Below, piece after piece: positions 4,762 through 5,474 of a DNA stretch of 5,474 nt. Both the position numbers and the translations under genes were made by a program. Numbering within the stretch: the stretch's first letter is position 1; each line of letters opens with the position of its first letter. Under the pieces are notes generated by a model. That model searched no databases. It had not been told where the DNA came from and saw only the letters and a list, made by a program, of their open reading frames with translations. The stretch spans positions 1 through 5,474 of the forward strand of contig JBEHXS010000181.1 in the NCBI GenBank assembly GCA_048498575.1, written 5' to 3'. The DNA comes from DASZQY01 sp048498575. Lineage in GTDB: Bacteria; Pseudomonadota; Alphaproteobacteria; Rhizobiales; Kaistiaceae.

Positions 4762-5474
4762 CTACGCCAGGCAGGCCTCGAAACCGCTGCGCAGCGTCTT
4801 CTCGTCCAGCTTCTTGCCGATGAAGACAAGGCGGCTCTCGCGCTTCTCATCGTCGTGCCAGCGCCGCTGGTGGTTGCCCTCGAGGATCATGTGGACGCCC
4901 TGGACGACGTAGCGCTCGGGATCGTCCTTGAACGAGACGATGCCCTTCATGCGCAGGATGTCCGGCCCCTGCTCCTGGGTGACCTTCTGGATCCACGGGA
5001 AGAACTTGTCCGGATCGAGCGTGCCGATGCGGAAGGAGACGCTGCTCACCCCCTGCCCTTCCAGGTCGTGGTGGTGATGATGGTGATGGTCGTGGTCGTG
5101 ACCGTCGTGATCGTGGTGGTCATGATCGTGGTCGTGATCCTCGCCCTCGAGGAAATCCGGGTCGAGGGACAGGATGCGATCGAGATCGAAGGCGCCGCGA
5201 TCGAGCACGCGATCGAGCGGGATATCGCAACGCTGCGTCTTGTGGACGATGGCGTGCGGGTTGATGGCGCGGATGCGCGCCTCGACCGACTTCAGCTCGT
5301 CGGCCGAGACGAGATCGGTCTTGTTGAGCAGGATGACGTCGGCAAAGCCGATCTGCTCCTGCGCCTCGGGGCTGTTGGCGAGACTGCCGAGGAGATGCTT
5401 GGCATCGGCGACGGTGACCACGGCGTCGAGCTTGGCCTTGGCCTTGACGTCGTCGTCCATGAAGAAGGTCTGCG
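4762..5474 (-). CDS. CobW/COG0523-family GTPase, C-terminal part (start beyond the right edge)
   Basis: This is the C-terminal part of a G3E-family P-loop GTPase of the COG0523 (CobW/YciC/ZNG1-like) group, cytosolic proteins that deliver metals, often zinc, to client proteins using GTP. About 237 residues are visible. The frame stays open through the right edge and reads Q-T-F-F before the Met at 5460, which is the conserved (A)QTFF stretch of the family. That Met is therefore internal, and the Walker A and CxCC metal motif lie outside the window. Numbering from Met5460, VVTVADAKH (14-22) precedes the base-recognition motif NKTD (46-49). A linker at 108-132 has 15 His among 25 residues, mixed with Asp. 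The CobW C-terminal domain follows (about 138-232), with FFPWIQK, YVVQGVHMI and RLVFIGKKLD. The His/Asp linker is typical of metal-binding members. Zinc is the likeliest metal, but cobalt or another cannot be excluded. Downstream come the REP doublet and the WD40 gene. Confidence 0.93.
   Translation of the reverse strand, partial: QTFFMDDDVKAKAKLDAVVTVADAKHLLGSLANSPEAQEQIGFADVILLNKTDLVSADELKSVEARIRAINPHAIVHKTQRCDIPLDRVLDRGAFDLDRILSLDPDFLEGEDHDHDHDHHDHDGHDHDHHHHHHHDLEGQGVSSVSFRIGTLDPDKFFPWIQKVTQEQGPDILRMKGIVSFKDDPERYVVQGVHMILEGNHQRRWHDDEKRESRLVFIGKKLDEKTLRSGFEACLA

Noticed and set aside
4731..4765. Terminator after the GTPase stop, with a five-T run on the minus strand at 4735-4731
   Set aside because: The only stem (AGGG/CCCT at 4752-4763) is short and sits 16 nt from the T-run, so the structure is unconvincing.
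1..5474. tRNA, rRNA, CRISPR array, insertion sequence or phage genes
   Set aside because: No cloverleaf, regularly spaced repeats, transposase, integrase or phage-like product was seen on either strand.

Overview
The window is GC-rich DNA with tightly packed genes. It most likely comes from an alphaproteobacterium, probably of the Hyphomicrobiales (Rhizobiales) group. Three things suggest this: a homospermidine synthase that matches, from memory, the Blastochloris viridis enzyme almost end to end; a COG0523 GTPase of the type common in that order; and two hairpin-rich intergenic repeats of a kind seen across Rhizobiales genomes. No species call is possible from the sequence alone.

Layout from left to right. 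Bases 1-210 hold no credible gene but carry a cluster of hairpins that looks like a dispersed palindromic repeat. Bases 211-1455 (minus) encode an exported S41-family peptidase with a PDZ domain. A divergent control region of 133 bp (1456-1588) separates it from homospermidine synthase (1589-3022, plus). This region contains a good sigma-70-type promoter for the peptidase, a perfect 7-6-7 inverted repeat that overlaps both outward-facing -35-like hexamers, and a hairpin just ahead of a strong Shine-Dalgarno site. Homospermidine synthase converges, with only 16 bp between stop codons, on a 109-residue protein of unknown function with a C-terminal membrane anchor (3039-3368, minus). Upstream of that, on the same strand, lie a 322-residue WD40-type beta-propeller protein (3536-4504) and then the C-terminal part of a CobW/COG0523 metallochaperone-type GTPase (4762 to the right edge), whose start lies outside the window. 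A REP-like pair of long hairpins occupies much of the gap between the last two genes.

How the genes may work together. Homospermidine synthase is a stand-alone polyamine enzyme, and homospermidine is a main polyamine in many alphaproteobacteria. The minus-strand genes on the right (GTPase, WD40 protein, tail-anchored protein) point the same way, but the gaps of 257 and 167 bp make a single compact operon uncertain. The GTPase has a long His/Asp-rich metal-binding linker, which suggests zinc (or other divalent metal) handling. The WD40 protein may be its partner or client, but that is inference. Most of the window is ordinary. The points that deserve a second look are the divergent inverted repeat, the non-canonical active site of the S41 peptidase, the REP-like doublet, the left-edge hairpin array, and the GTPase/WD40/tail-anchor neighbourhood. 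No unmistakably new system was seen.
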